From Dermabacter hominis NBRC 106157 (GTDB taxonomy: Bacteria > Actinomycetota > Actinomycetes > Actinomycetales > Dermabacteraceae): a stretch of DNA of 64,000 nt. A program made the translations under genes and the position numbers. How positions within the stretch are numbered: position 1 is the stretch's first letter; the number at the start of each line of letters is the position of its first letter. Shown in pieces: positions 1-8,135 of the stretch. The DNA lies in assembly GCF_001570785.1 (NCBI RefSeq), contig NZ_BCSI01000004.1, positions 124,001-188,000 of the forward strand. Reading direction: 5' to 3'. Below the pieces are notes generated by a model, which saw only the letters and a program-made list of their open reading frames with translations, did not search any database and was not told where the DNA came from.

Positions 1-1
1 T

Positions 2-511
2 CCTAGTCGCATCCTTCTTTTGATGCGGCATGGAAAAGCAGAATCGGATGCCGCAAGCGATATGGAACGCGTGCTCACTGATCGAGGGCATTCGCAGGCC
101 AGGCTCATCGGTGACTACCTTTGCGCGCAGGGGGTACGGCCGAGCTGTGTGCTCGTCTCCTCTGCGGCGCGTACGCAAGAAACGTGGAGCGATGTCCACG
201 CGTCACTCGGGAGCCCTGAATGCAGCGTGAGTGTGCTCGACGAGCTGTACCACGGAGGTGTTCGGGATGTGCTCTCACTCATCCGGGACGTCGACGATTC
301 TTGCCGGGTTCTCCTCGTCGTTGGGCACGAGCCCACCATGAGCCAACTCGCTGCTTACCTCGGCAATGACGATGACTCTGACCCCGCCTCCCTCGCCCAG
401 GTGCGCATCGGTGTGCCGACCGGCTCCATGAGCGTCCTTACCTCGAGTGCCGATTCGTGGAAAGACGTCGCAGAGGAGGAGCTCAATCTACTCACCCTCG
501 TGCGGGGCTAA
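2..511 (+). CDS. sixA: SixA-like phosphohistidine phosphatase, 5' end cut by window edge
   Basis: Histidine phosphatase superfamily protein of the short SixA type, expected to remove phosphate from phosphohistidine or small substrates in the cytoplasm. The catalytic RHG motif lies at the very start of the visible protein (LLLMRHGKAE), and the second conserved histidine is in VVGHEPTMSQL about 110 residues later. The frame stays open to the left edge and reads PSRILLL before the RHG; family members normally have a short hydrophobic strand just there, so the true start is outside the window and the TTG at 20 is probably internal. It converges on glgC, with a shared terminator between them. The specific substrate cannot be told from sequence. 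Confidence 0.82.
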   Translation, partial: PSRILLLMRHGKAESDAASDMERVLTDRGHSQARLIGDYLCAQGVRPSCVLVSSAARTQETWSDVHASLGSPECSVSVLDELYHGGVRDVLSLIRDVDDSCRVLLVVGHEPTMSQLAAYLGNDDDSDPASLAQVRIGVPTGSMSVLTSSADSWKDVAEEELNLLTLVRG

Positions 512-523
512 CGCGGCTCACGC

Positions 524-565
524 AAAAAAGGGAGGGGCCCGGACGGGCGCCCTCCCTTTTTCTTT
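524..565. terminator. Bidirectional rho-independent terminator between sixA and glgC
   Basis: A GC-rich stem (GGGAGGGGCCC paired with GGGCGCCCTCCC around GGAC) is flanked by an A run on the left and a T run on the right, so it gives a U-tract on either strand. It sits between two convergent genes and can serve both. Confidence 0.85.
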
Positions 566-569
566 CAGG

Positions 570-1820
570 TCAGTGCTGCGGCTCGATGATTGTGCCCTTG
601 CCAATCACCGTGATTCCCGAATCCGTGACGGTCCATCCGCGAGCGAGGTCTTCCTCGCGGTTGAGGCCGATCTGGGTTCGCGGAGGGATCACGATGTCTT
701 TGTCGATGATCGCGCGGTGGATTTGCGAGTGACGGCCAACCGTCACATTGTCCATAATCACTGAATCGGAAATAGAGGACCACGAGTGGAGCTGGGCCCC
801 CGGGCCAATGACGGAGTTGGAGATTTGCGCGCCCGACACCACGACGCCTGCCGAAACGATCGAATCGACCGCGGTACCGACACGACCCGGGCCGGCGTGG
901 ACGAATTTCGCGGGTGCAAGGGCCGATCGCGATTCCGTAAACACCGGCCATGCGGTGTTGTACAGATTGAAGATCGGGTGGATCGAGATGAGATCCATGT
1001 GTGCTTCGTAGAAGGCATCGAGCGTTCCGACGTCTCGCCAATAGTCGCGGTCGCGGTCCGTAGAACCAGGCACGTCGTTACGAATGAAGTCGTAGACGCC
1101 CGCGTCGTTGAGGTTCACGAAGTGGGGGACGATGTCGCCACCCATGTCGTGGTTTGACTCGCCGTTGTCTGCGTCCCTCGTGACGGCCTCAACGAGGGCG
1201 TCGGCGGTAAACACGTAGTTTCCCATCGAGGCAAGCACCGAGTTCGGGTCGTCCGGCAGGCCCTGGGTCTCCTTGGGTTTCTCGACGAACTGCGCAATGC
1301 GAGTGGGATCTTCGGGATCGACTTCGATCACGCCGAACTGATCGGACTGCTCGATGGGCTGCCTGATCGCTGCCACCGTGCACGAGCGACCCGATTCGAT
1401 GTGGGCCTCAACCATCTGCGAGAAATCCATCCGGTAGACGTGGTCTGCACCCACCACCACGATGTAGTCGGGTTTGGAATCACCAATGATGTTGAGGTTC
1501 TGATAAATCGCATCGGCGCTCCCGAGGTACCAGTGCTTACCCATGCGTTGCTGAGCAGGGACGGGGGCGACGTAATTGCCGAGAAGTGAGCTCATGCGCC
1601 ATGTCTTTGCGATGTGCGTGTCGAGCGAATGCGACTTGTATTGAGTAAGGACGACAACCTGGAGATAACCGGAGTTCACGATGTTGGAAAGCGCGAAGTC
1701 GATCAGCCTGTAGGAGCCTCCAAAAGGCACGGCGGGCTTTGCGCGATCGAGTGTGAGCGGCATGAGGCGCTTGCCTTCACCGCCGGCGAGAACAATTGCG
1801 AGGACCTTCGTTGCGACCAT
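570..1820 (-). CDS. glgC: Glucose-1-phosphate adenylyltransferase (ADP-glucose pyrophosphorylase)
   Basis: Makes ADP-glucose from glucose-1-phosphate and ATP, the committed step of glycogen/alpha-glucan synthesis. The protein has 416 residues, normal for the family. The N-terminal nucleotidyltransferase signature [20 protein letters not shown] and the following [14 protein letters not shown] are intact; the C-terminal part has the left-handed beta-helix repeats (isoleucine/valine-rich, e.g. [20 protein letters not shown]) expected for the regulatory domain. No convincing Shine-Dalgarno precedes the ATG; a TACGAT hexamer ends 6 nt upstream, so the message may be leaderless (inference). It is divergent from glgA, with 211 nt between them carrying both promoters. 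Confidence 0.96.
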   Translation of the reverse strand: MVATKVLAIVLAGGEGKRLMPLTLDRAKPAVPFGGSYRLIDFALSNIVNSGYLQVVVLTQYKSHSLDTHIAKTWRMSSLLGNYVAPVPAQQRMGKHWYLGSADAIYQNLNIIGDSKPDYIVVVGADHVYRMDFSQMVEAHIESGRSCTVAAIRQPIEQSDQFGVIEVDPEDPTRIAQFVEKPKETQGLPDDPNSVLASMGNYVFTADALVEAVTRDADNGESNHDMGGDIVPHFVNLNDAGVYDFIRNDVPGSTDRDRDYWRDVGTLDAFYEAHMDLISIHPIFNLYNTAWPVFTESRSALAPAKFVHAGPGRVGTAVDSIVSAGVVVSGAQISNSVIGPGAQLHSWSSISDSVIMDNVTVGRHSQIHRAIIDKDIVIPPRTQIGLNREEDLARGWTVTDSGITVIGKGTIIEPQH

Positions 1821-2031
1821 GCTTCAATCGTACTGCACAGTTAGGTGCATCACGTCCTCGTTTACCGCGTGCTCACCTCGGTGCCGCTCAGCTTTCGTTT
1901 CGCGGGAACGTACCGGCCATGCGAGCTTTCGTACGTGTGACTATCATGACAATGCGGAGGGCGAACCGCCAGAAGGTGCAGCGCCCAGCCCGTTTCGCCC
2001 TTGACGTCTCACCTAGGTAGGCAGTTCCGTA

Positions 2032-3225
2032 ATGCGCGTTGACATCCTGACGAAGGAATACCCACCCGCGATCTATGGAGGCGCTGGCGTTCACGTCGAT
2101 GAGCTCAGCAAGGTTCTTCGAAGCCGCATCGACGTACGCGTACGCTGTTTCGGCGAAGAACGCAGCGAAGCCGGCGTCCAGGCCTATTCCGTCCCCGAAA
2201 CCCTCGCCAGCGCTAACTCCGCCCTCCAGACCTTCGGTGTCGACCTCGCCATGGCGCAAGACTGCGCTGGTGCGGACCTCATACACTCCCATACCTGGTA
2301 CGCAAACTTTGCCGGGTTCACCGCACAGCAACTCCACGCGATTCCCCACGTGCTATCTGCTCACTCCCTCGAACCACTGCGCCCCTGGAAAGCCGAGCAG
2401 CTGCAAGGCGGGTACAGACTTAGCTCTTTTGCGGAAAAAACCGCTTACGAGAACGCCGACGGCATCATCGCCGTCTCGGGGGGAATGCGCGAGGACATCC
2501 TCCGCTCATACCCGAAAGTAGATCCCGCGCGCGTCCACGTCGTGCATAACGGCATCGATGTCACCGCGTGGAAGCCGAATCCTGCGACCGATGTTCACGA
2601 GCGATACGGCATCGATCCTTATGCCCCCACCGTCATCTTCGTTGGACGAATCACGCGCCAAAAGGGGCTGCCGTTCCTGCTGCGCGCCCTCGCCACCCTC
2701 GATCACGGCGTCCAGGTCATTCTGTGTGCCGGCGCTCCAGATACTCCGGAAATCGCCGCCGAAGTCGAGCAGCTCGTCGCCACGCTCAAATCTGAACGAG
2801 AGGGCGTTTTCCTTATTTCGGAGATGCTCCCGCGTCATGAACTCACGCAGCTACTCTCGCACGCCACCACATTCGTGTGCCCGTCTGTGTACGAGCCGCT
2901 CGGCATCGTTAATCTCGAAGCAATGGCCTGCGGTATCCCCGTTGTTGGCACCGCCACCGGGGGTATCCCGGAAGTGATTGTCGATGGCGAAACCGGCATT
3001 CTCGTGCCGATCGACCAGGTGAATGACGGCACCGGCGCGCCCGTGAATCCGGATAAGTTCGTCGGGGACCTTTCCGACGCCCTCAATGAGATCCTCTCAA
3101 ACCCGGAGCGCGCCCGCGCGTGGGGCGCTGCCGCACAAAAGCGCGCACGCGATCACTTCTCGTGGGAATCCATCGCCGATCGCACCGTTGAGGTTTACAA
3201 CGCCGTACTTGGCGCAGATGCGTAG
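2032..3225 (+). CDS. glgA: GT4 glycogen synthase / ADP-glucose-using glucosyltransferase (GlgA/GlgM type)
   Basis: Glycosyltransferase family 4 protein of 397 residues. The N-terminal KEYPPAIYGGAGVHV loop binds the sugar nucleotide, and the C-terminal half carries the GT-B signature with EPLGIVNLEAMACGIPVV. Short actinobacterial proteins of this type were annotated GlgA; the mycobacterial homologue (Rv1212c) is known to transfer glucose from ADP-glucose to glucose-1-phosphate, making maltose-1-phosphate, and was renamed GlgM, so that activity is a serious alternative. The ATG at 2032 matches the family N-terminus (MRVDILTKEYPP). It is paired divergently with glgC. The last 31 nt overlap the 3' end of the opposite-strand gene. 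Confidence 0.93.
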   Translation: MRVDILTKEYPPAIYGGAGVHVDELSKVLRSRIDVRVRCFGEERSEAGVQAYSVPETLASANSALQTFGVDLAMAQDCAGADLIHSHTWYANFAGFTAQQLHAIPHVLSAHSLEPLRPWKAEQLQGGYRLSSFAEKTAYENADGIIAVSGGMREDILRSYPKVDPARVHVVHNGIDVTAWKPNPATDVHERYGIDPYAPTVIFVGRITRQKGLPFLLRALATLDHGVQVILCAGAPDTPEIAAEVEQLVATLKSEREGVFLISEMLPRHELTQLLSHATTFVCPSVYEPLGIVNLEAMACGIPVVGTATGGIPEVIVDGETGILVPIDQVNDGTGAPVNPDKFVGDLSDALNEILSNPERARAWGAAAQKRARDHFSWESIADRTVEVYNAVLGADA

Positions 3226-3983
3226 CTGAGCGTGAGGGCAAGCACCTCGCGCCCCTCCCGTCCAAGAATCCGCAGCTCCTCTAAAGCCTTCTGCGCACCC
3301 GCATCTGACGAGGTCGTTGCCTGCGCGATCGCGGCCTCTGCAAGCGATACCAATCGCCCGGCGAGCCTCGCGGCGTGCACATGCGTATCGGGCATGCCCC
3401 GTGGAGGTTCGACCAGAACAAACCCCTGAGGGAGCGCCTCCGGCCTCACGGGCTCCTCGGGAATGAGGTCGTATTCGACAAGCCGCTCATGGGTCTGTGA
3501 AAGGGCTCTATATAGGCGCTCACGCGCGCTGGCTGCATCCGATGCCGCAACGGGAATCGGTGTCGGCGCCACGTCGAGCCTTCCGATGTCGAGCGTGCGC
3601 GCCTCAGCATGCCGGGCAGGGGCGACGGTCAGCAGATGCTGTGCGATAGCGCCGTCTCCAACCGTGAGGGCCTGCCCGCCCGCGAGCGCCGCCATCACAC
3701 CTCGCGGGCCGCCGGCGATACCGGCGATCCTTCCGGGCTCGGGCAAGACGACCGTGAGCGTGGGCATGGCGAGGGCACGCACGTCGAGAATCCACGCGAG
3801 CGTGTCGAAGTGCGCGCCGCCGAAGGTACCAAAGCCCGCATCAAGGAGATCAGCGGCCTCCTCGATCGGCATGTCCCGGCGCAGTGCGGCTCCCGCAAAC
3901 AACGACAGCGCACCGAGGTAGGGCGCCGGAATGAGGCTCTGCAGAGACGTAGGCGCTTTCGATGTCGAGGCAATGATTCTCAT
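3195..3983 (-). CDS. Unrecognised protein translationally coupled to an RNB ribonuclease
   Basis: 262-residue protein that I do not recognise. It has no signal peptide and no clear membrane segment; it is rich in alanine and glycine, with a glycine-rich stretch (GIAGGPRGVMAALAGG) near residue 100 and a proline-rich middle (EEPVRPEALPQG...VEPPRG). Codon use resembles the neighbours. Its ATG overlaps the stop of the RNB gene by 4 nt (ATGA), so the two are almost certainly co-translated, suggesting a role with RNA turnover, but no catalytic motif supports a specific function. Its 3' end overlaps the 3' end of glgA on the other strand by 31 nt. Confidence 0.75.
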   Translation of the reverse strand: MRIIASTSKAPTSLQSLIPAPYLGALSLFAGAALRRDMPIEEAADLLDAGFGTFGGAHFDTLAWILDVRALAMPTLTVVLPEPGRIAGIAGGPRGVMAALAGGQALTVGDGAIAQHLLTVAPARHAEARTLDIGRLDVAPTPIPVAASDAASARERLYRALSQTHERLVEYDLIPEEPVRPEALPQGFVLVEPPRGMPDTHVHAARLAGRLVSLAEAAIAQATTSSDAGAQKALEELRILGREGREVLALTLSYASAPSTAL

Positions 3984-5512
3984 GCGGGCGTCGGACCCTG
4001 CGCACCGTCCGTACCACGCGCGCGACCTGCGCTCACGACCGAGAACTCCGCCCAGTTCCGAGACTCTTCCACCCGTTCAAGGCGCGCTTTCACGCGCGTG
4101 CCTATCGGAAGGTTCTCCCCGTCAATCCACCGCGCCACCGGGGGATTGCTGAACTGAACTTCGATTCGATCGGGGCGAGCATTCGAGGGGTTCGATCCGC
4201 CATCGGTCGCGGGCCTGAAGTCGAGCACCGTCCCCTCGAATTCACTTCCCACAAGCGTCGAGAGAACACCGATTTCGGCGATTTCGCGCGCCTTCTTCTC
4301 CACTGCCGAGTGGCGTTGCTGGGCGCTGTGCATGAGCGAGGGAAGCTCCGGCAACGCCGCACGAACGCGATCATCGAGCGGTGCTCCCGTCTTGAGGCTG
4401 TGGCAGACATGGAGAACGAAACGGTCGACGAGACGGCGCAGGGGCGCGGTGGTGTGCGCATACGGGGCCGCTATCGCCGATTGTTCGAGAACCTCCGGAA
4501 GTGTGCCGTCGAATGCCTCGTATCCCGCCCCTCGAAAGAGTGATGTCGCCTGGTCAAGGAGGGCAAGGTGGCGCCCCTTGCGCCAGTCGAGCGTGCGAAG
4601 GAATTCACCATAGGGGAGATCCTGTGGCCACGGCTCTTTCAGGGCTGCAGCTTGCGCGCGGAAGCGCTCGATCGCCTCGGGAGCTGCCGGAGGCATCGTG
4701 CGAAGAATACCGAGCTTGCCCTCGATCATGATCTGTGCGGCGGCCATCCCCGTCATGAGGGAGATTTGCGCGTTGTGCTCTTCGATTGGCTCGGGCAGGC
4801 GCCACTGAAGGTGCACGGAATCGTCATCGGTCACGACTTCCTGTTCGGGCGAGTTAAGCGAGGCTCCTCCGCGTTCAATTTCGAGCGCCGCCCGTTTTTC
4901 TCCCACCTCGACGAGCAGCTGCATCACACTGCCCGCTTCTCCGTGTTCGAGTGCGCGCTGAACCGCGGTGTAGGCGAGCTTTTCACGATTGCGCACGATG
5001 GCGCGCGTAAGGTTCACGTGCGTGACGCTTGCGCGCTCGTCGAGGGAGAAGTCCCACACGAAGGCCGGAGTGTCTTTGCCCGGTAGGAGTGAGGCTTCGT
5101 CTTCGCAGAGCACGACGGGGTGCAGCGGGATGCGCCGATCGGGTAGGTAGAGCGTGAGGCCACGCTCACGAGTCTCGGCATCGAGAGGTCCGTGAGGCTC
5201 GACGAAGAGGGGGACATCGGCAATCGCGTAGCGCACTCGGTAGCCCGTGCCGTCCCGCTCAATGTGGAGGGCCTGATCGAGATCCGTTGAGCTTTCGGGA
5301 TCAAGGGTCACGAACTCGATTGCGGTGAGGTCCTCATGCTGTGCCGCATGCTCTCTCCAGGTGCGAGCTGCACTCTCGGCCTCGGCGAGGGCGGCCTCGG
5401 GGTACGTGGTATCGATGCCAGACTTTTCGAGTGCCTCATCGATTCGTGCCGCGACTGTGGTGAGCGGCGCTTTCTTGCGGTCGCCGGGCATTGAGAGGCG
5501 TTGAACGGGCAC
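3980..5512 (-). CDS. RNB-domain ribonuclease (RNase II/R superfamily)
   Basis: Probable 3'-5' exoribonuclease of 510 residues. The RNB catalytic signature is clear near residue 70 (LDPESSTDLDQALHIERDG), giving the clustered aspartates that bind the metal ions, followed by YRVRYAIADVPLFV and, later, YAHTTAPLRRLVDRF, which are hallmarks of the RNB fold. It is shorter than Escherichia coli RNase R and seems to lack the two full N-terminal cold-shock domains; a short OB/S1-like segment may lie at the C-terminus (FEGTVLDFRP). The GTG at 5512 is preceded by AAGGAG at 7 nt. It is first in a two-gene minus-strand operon and divergent from the ABC ATPase. Confidence 0.9.
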   Translation of the reverse strand: MPVQRLSMPGDRKKAPLTTVAARIDEALEKSGIDTTYPEAALAEAESAARTWREHAAQHEDLTAIEFVTLDPESSTDLDQALHIERDGTGYRVRYAIADVPLFVEPHGPLDAETRERGLTLYLPDRRIPLHPVVLCEDEASLLPGKDTPAFVWDFSLDERASVTHVNLTRAIVRNREKLAYTAVQRALEHGEAGSVMQLLVEVGEKRAALEIERGGASLNSPEQEVVTDDDSVHLQWRLPEPIEEHNAQISLMTGMAAAQIMIEGKLGILRTMPPAAPEAIERFRAQAAALKEPWPQDLPYGEFLRTLDWRKGRHLALLDQATSLFRGAGYEAFDGTLPEVLEQSAIAAPYAHTTAPLRRLVDRFVLHVCHSLKTGAPLDDRVRAALPELPSLMHSAQQRHSAVEKKAREIAEIGVLSTLVGSEFEGTVLDFRPATDGGSNPSNARPDRIEVQFSNPPVARWIDGENLPIGTRVKARLERVEESRNWAEFSVVSAGRARGTDGAQGPTPA

Positions 5513-5577
5513 AGTTCACTCCTTGGAATAACGGTCCGTTTTAGTGTAGTGAGCATCGCCTGCCGTAGGCTGGAGGC

Positions 5578-6372
5578 ATGGTTGCTGTGTGCTCATTGAG
5601 CGATGTTGTAGTGCGCCGTGGCGCAAAGACTCTTCTGGATCACGTTGACTTCCGTGCCGGTGAAGGCGAGCGGTGGGTCGTGCTTGGCCCGAATGGTGCG
5701 GGCAAGTCCACCCTCATTCGCCTGCTCGCGTCGCGACTGCACCCCACAAGCGGGAGCGTGCAGATTCTCGAGGAAAAGCTCGGGCGGGTCGATGTGTTCG
5801 AGCTTCGCCCCCTGATTGGCCTCTCCAGCCAGGAGCTCGCCGAGACGATTCCCGCACAGGAGACGTGCCTCAATGTTGTCATGACGGCCGGCTACGCAGT
5901 CGTGGGCCGCTGGCGCGAAACGTACGAGAGCGAGGATGAGCAGCGTGCCCGCATGCTTCTTGGCGCGTTTGGAGTGGCTCCGCTCGCTGAGCGCACGTTT
6001 GGCTCTCTCTCCACCGGGGAGAAGAAGCGCGTGCTTTCCGCCCGTGCACTCATGACCGATCCCGAGCTGCTTCTCCTCGACGAGCCCGCTTCGGGCCTCG
6101 ATGTGGGAGGCCGAGAGGAACTCGTGCGCTCACTCGGGGCTCTCGCAAAGGATCCCGCAACCCCCGTCACGATCATGGTGACGCACCACCTTGAAGAGAT
6201 CCCCACGGGGTTCACCCATGCACTTTTGCTGCGCGAGGGGCGGGTTGTCGCCTCGGGGCCAATCGCCGAGACCCTTACTTCGCAGAACCTCACGCGCACT
6301 TTCGGCCTCCCGCTCGCTCTTGAAGAGCGCGATGGTCGTTATTTCGCGACGGCAGTTCCGCTTGCGCAATGA
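5578..6372 (+). CDS. ABC transporter-type ATP-binding protein
   Basis: 264-residue ABC ATPase. Walker A is GPNGAGKST (residues 37-45), the signature is LSTGEKKRVLSARAL, Walker B is LLLLDEPASGLD and the H-loop follows in VTHHLEEIP. The wording resembles stand-alone ABC proteins of the ModF-like group that lie next to SpoU methyltransferase genes in many actinobacteria. No permease gene is nearby, so transport is uncertain. The ATG lies only 1-2 nt after a GGAGG, so an in-frame GTG at 5587 is a possible start. Its stop overlaps the next ATG (ATGA), implying coupled translation. Confidence 0.9.
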   Translation: MVAVCSLSDVVVRRGAKTLLDHVDFRAGEGERWVVLGPNGAGKSTLIRLLASRLHPTSGSVQILEEKLGRVDVFELRPLIGLSSQELAETIPAQETCLNVVMTAGYAVVGRWRETYESEDEQRARMLLGAFGVAPLAERTFGSLSTGEKKRVLSARALMTDPELLLLDEPASGLDVGGREELVRSLGALAKDPATPVTIMVTHHLEEIPTGFTHALLLREGRVVASGPIAETLTSQNLTRTFGLPLALEERDGRYFATAVPLAQ

Positions 6373-7190
6373 GCCTCGTCTCGATGAGCGCGCACGCGGA
6401 TCATCCGCTGCTCGCCGATTACGTGTCGATGACCGACGTCAAACTGCGCTCGTGCCTCGAGGTTGAGCGCGGCTTGTTCATGGCTGAAAGCTACAACGTG
6501 ATCGAACGGGCCCTCGAGGCAGGCGCCATGCCACGATCGTTCATGATGAGCGAGAAGTGGCTCGAAAAATTCTCACCCCTTTTTTCGCGCTTCCCCGATA
6601 CTCCCGTTTTTGTGGGCAGCGAAGCTGAGCTCGAGGAAACGACGGGCTTTCACGTGCATCGCGGCGCTCTCGCTTCGATGCAGCGACCGAAGGAGCGCTC
6701 CGTCGAATCCGTTATTGAGGGGGCGCGCACCGTGGCCGTGCTCGAGAACATCGTGGACCACACGAACGTCGGTGCGATGTTCCGCAGTGCGGCCGCCCTC
6801 GGCGTGGATGCGGTTCTCGTCACGCCTTCCGCAGCGGACCCGCTGTACAGGCGCGCGATTCGAGTCTCGATGGGCACGGTCTTTCAGGTGCCGTGGGCGC
6901 GCTTTGAGTCATGGCCTCGCGGGGGAGTGGATCTCCTGCGTGCGCGCGGTTTCGATACGCTCGCACTTGCACTCACGGAGAATTCTCGCCCGCTGCACGA
7001 GGTTGATCTTTCGGCTTCACGCAAGGTGGCCTTCGTTCTTGGCACCGAGGGGCATGGGCTCACCGAGCAGACTCTTCGCGCCGTAGATGAGAGCGTGATT
7101 ATCCCCATGAGCGGTGGCGTCGATTCACTCAATGTCGCCGCGGCGAGCGCAGTCGTGTTCTGGCAGCGCGAGGTATCTATGCGCGCGTGA
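6369..7190 (+). CDS. TrmH/SpoU family RNA 2'-O-methyltransferase
   Basis: 273-residue SPOUT methyltransferase that would use S-adenosylmethionine to methylate a ribose in rRNA or tRNA. All three SpoU motifs are seen: motif 1 DHTNVGAMFRSAAALGVDAV, motif 2 FVLGTEGHGLTEQTL and motif 3 IPMSGGVDSLNVAAASAVV. An N-terminal substrate-binding-like region (ERGLFMAESYNVIERALEAG) precedes them. The RNA target cannot be set by sequence alone. It overlaps the upstream ABC ATPase by 4 nt. Confidence 0.93.
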   Translation: MSLVSMSAHADHPLLADYVSMTDVKLRSCLEVERGLFMAESYNVIERALEAGAMPRSFMMSEKWLEKFSPLFSRFPDTPVFVGSEAELEETTGFHVHRGALASMQRPKERSVESVIEGARTVAVLENIVDHTNVGAMFRSAAALGVDAVLVTPSAADPLYRRAIRVSMGTVFQVPWARFESWPRGGVDLLRARGFDTLALALTENSRPLHEVDLSASRKVAFVLGTEGHGLTEQTLRAVDESVIIPMSGGVDSLNVAAASAVVFWQREVSMRA

Positions 7191-7302
7191 GGTGCGTGCG
7201 AGTTTAAATGTCTCACCCCTCCCCACAATGGGAACGTGCGTTCGATACTGGCGCAAAGGCCCCCGGATCACTCTTGATCCCACACCCTTTTCGCCCTAGT
7301 AT

Positions 7303-7318
7303 TCGAACACGTGTTCTA
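7303..7318 (+). promoter_or_regulatory. SOS box (LexA operator) of the imuA'-imuB-dnaE2 operon
   Basis: TCGAACACGTGTTCTA matches the actinobacterial LexA consensus CGAAC-N4-GTTC, with 7 of 8 symmetric outer positions conserved. It lies 22 nt before the ATG of imuA' and thus in the promoter region. Mycobacterial imuA', imuB and dnaE2 are known LexA/RecA regulon members, which fits. Confidence 0.9.
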
Positions 7319-7340
7319 TTTCGTGTGAGTGGGGAGGGCA

Positions 7341-8135
7341 ATGTCCGCACATGCTTCTGTAGCGCCGCGTATCGCGGCGGATCCGCAGCGTCTTGCGCTC
7401 GCACAGTCGGTCCTCGGGAAGGCAGAGGCGAAAACTCAGCGCGAGCGCGGCCCAGTGCGTGGGGAGGAACTCGAGCGCAGCGGGCGCTCGTTCCCCATTC
7501 CCCGGGCTCTCGAGGAACTCATTTCGCGAGGTGAGGTGCGGGCGGGTAGCAGTATCGAGGTGACGGGGCCGTGCGGAACGTCGCTCGCCCTTGCACTCGC
7601 GGCGGTCGCCATGGGGGAGGAGTCCTGGTGTGCCCTCGTGGGTATGCCCCACGTGGGGATCGCCGCGTGCGCCGATATCGGCGTAGATCCGCGGCGCACT
7701 GCCCTTATCCCCGATCCAGGGGCACAACTTTCTTCCGTGCTCTCCGCGCTCATCGATGGCATCGAGGTGATTGTTCTCGGTGCTGATCTCGCTCTCACAC
7801 CCGCGCAGTGGCGCACGGCAAAAAATCGCGCGCGCACACAGGGGTCCCTACTCATTCGTCTGGGGGAAGCACGCTGCGACCTCGCCGTGCAGTCCTCCTC
7901 GCCACGCTGGGTGGGGCTTGCGCGCGGCTCGGGCAGGCTCAGGTTTCGCAGCGCTCGTGTCGCGGCATGTGGCAAGGGTGCTGCGGGTTCCGGTTCAGCA
8001 ATGGAGATTCGTATTCCGACGCCTGCCGGGGCACTCGCGAGCGCACCGCGCACGGCGGTGCCCACCCCACGCAGGGGCAAAGCACCCGCTCGGGCGCGCG
8101 CGACGCTCACACTCGTGCAATCGGGGAATCGATGA
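7341..8135 (+). CDS. imuA': ImuA'-like protein of the SOS mutasome
   Basis: 264-residue RecA-related accessory protein that in mycobacteria helps ImuB and DnaE2 copy across DNA lesions. It shows the RecA-like beginning GSSIEVTGPCGTSLALALAA, where the P-loop is degenerate (GPCGTSLA, no GKS/T), as is usual for ImuA' proteins. A long Arg/Ala/Pro-rich tail after about residue 215 (TPRRGKAPARARATL) looks disordered. I chose the ATG at 7341 because GGGGAGGG stands directly before it; the longer frame from GTG at 7329 would bury that site. An SOS box lies upstream. It overlaps imuB by 4 nt. Confidence 0.85.
   Translation: MSAHASVAPRIAADPQRLALAQSVLGKAEAKTQRERGPVRGEELERSGRSFPIPRALEELISRGEVRAGSSIEVTGPCGTSLALALAAVAMGEESWCALVGMPHVGIAACADIGVDPRRTALIPDPGAQLSSVLSALIDGIEVIVLGADLALTPAQWRTAKNRARTQGSLLIRLGEARCDLAVQSSSPRWVGLARGSGRLRFRSARVAACGKGAAGSGSAMEIRIPTPAGALASAPRTAVPTPRRGKAPARARATLTLVQSGNR

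Noticed and set aside
7808-8131. N-terminal extension of ImuB in the open frame
   Set aside because: This part is out of frame with and inside imuA', Arg/Ser-rich, and the ImuB family start is at 8132/8135.
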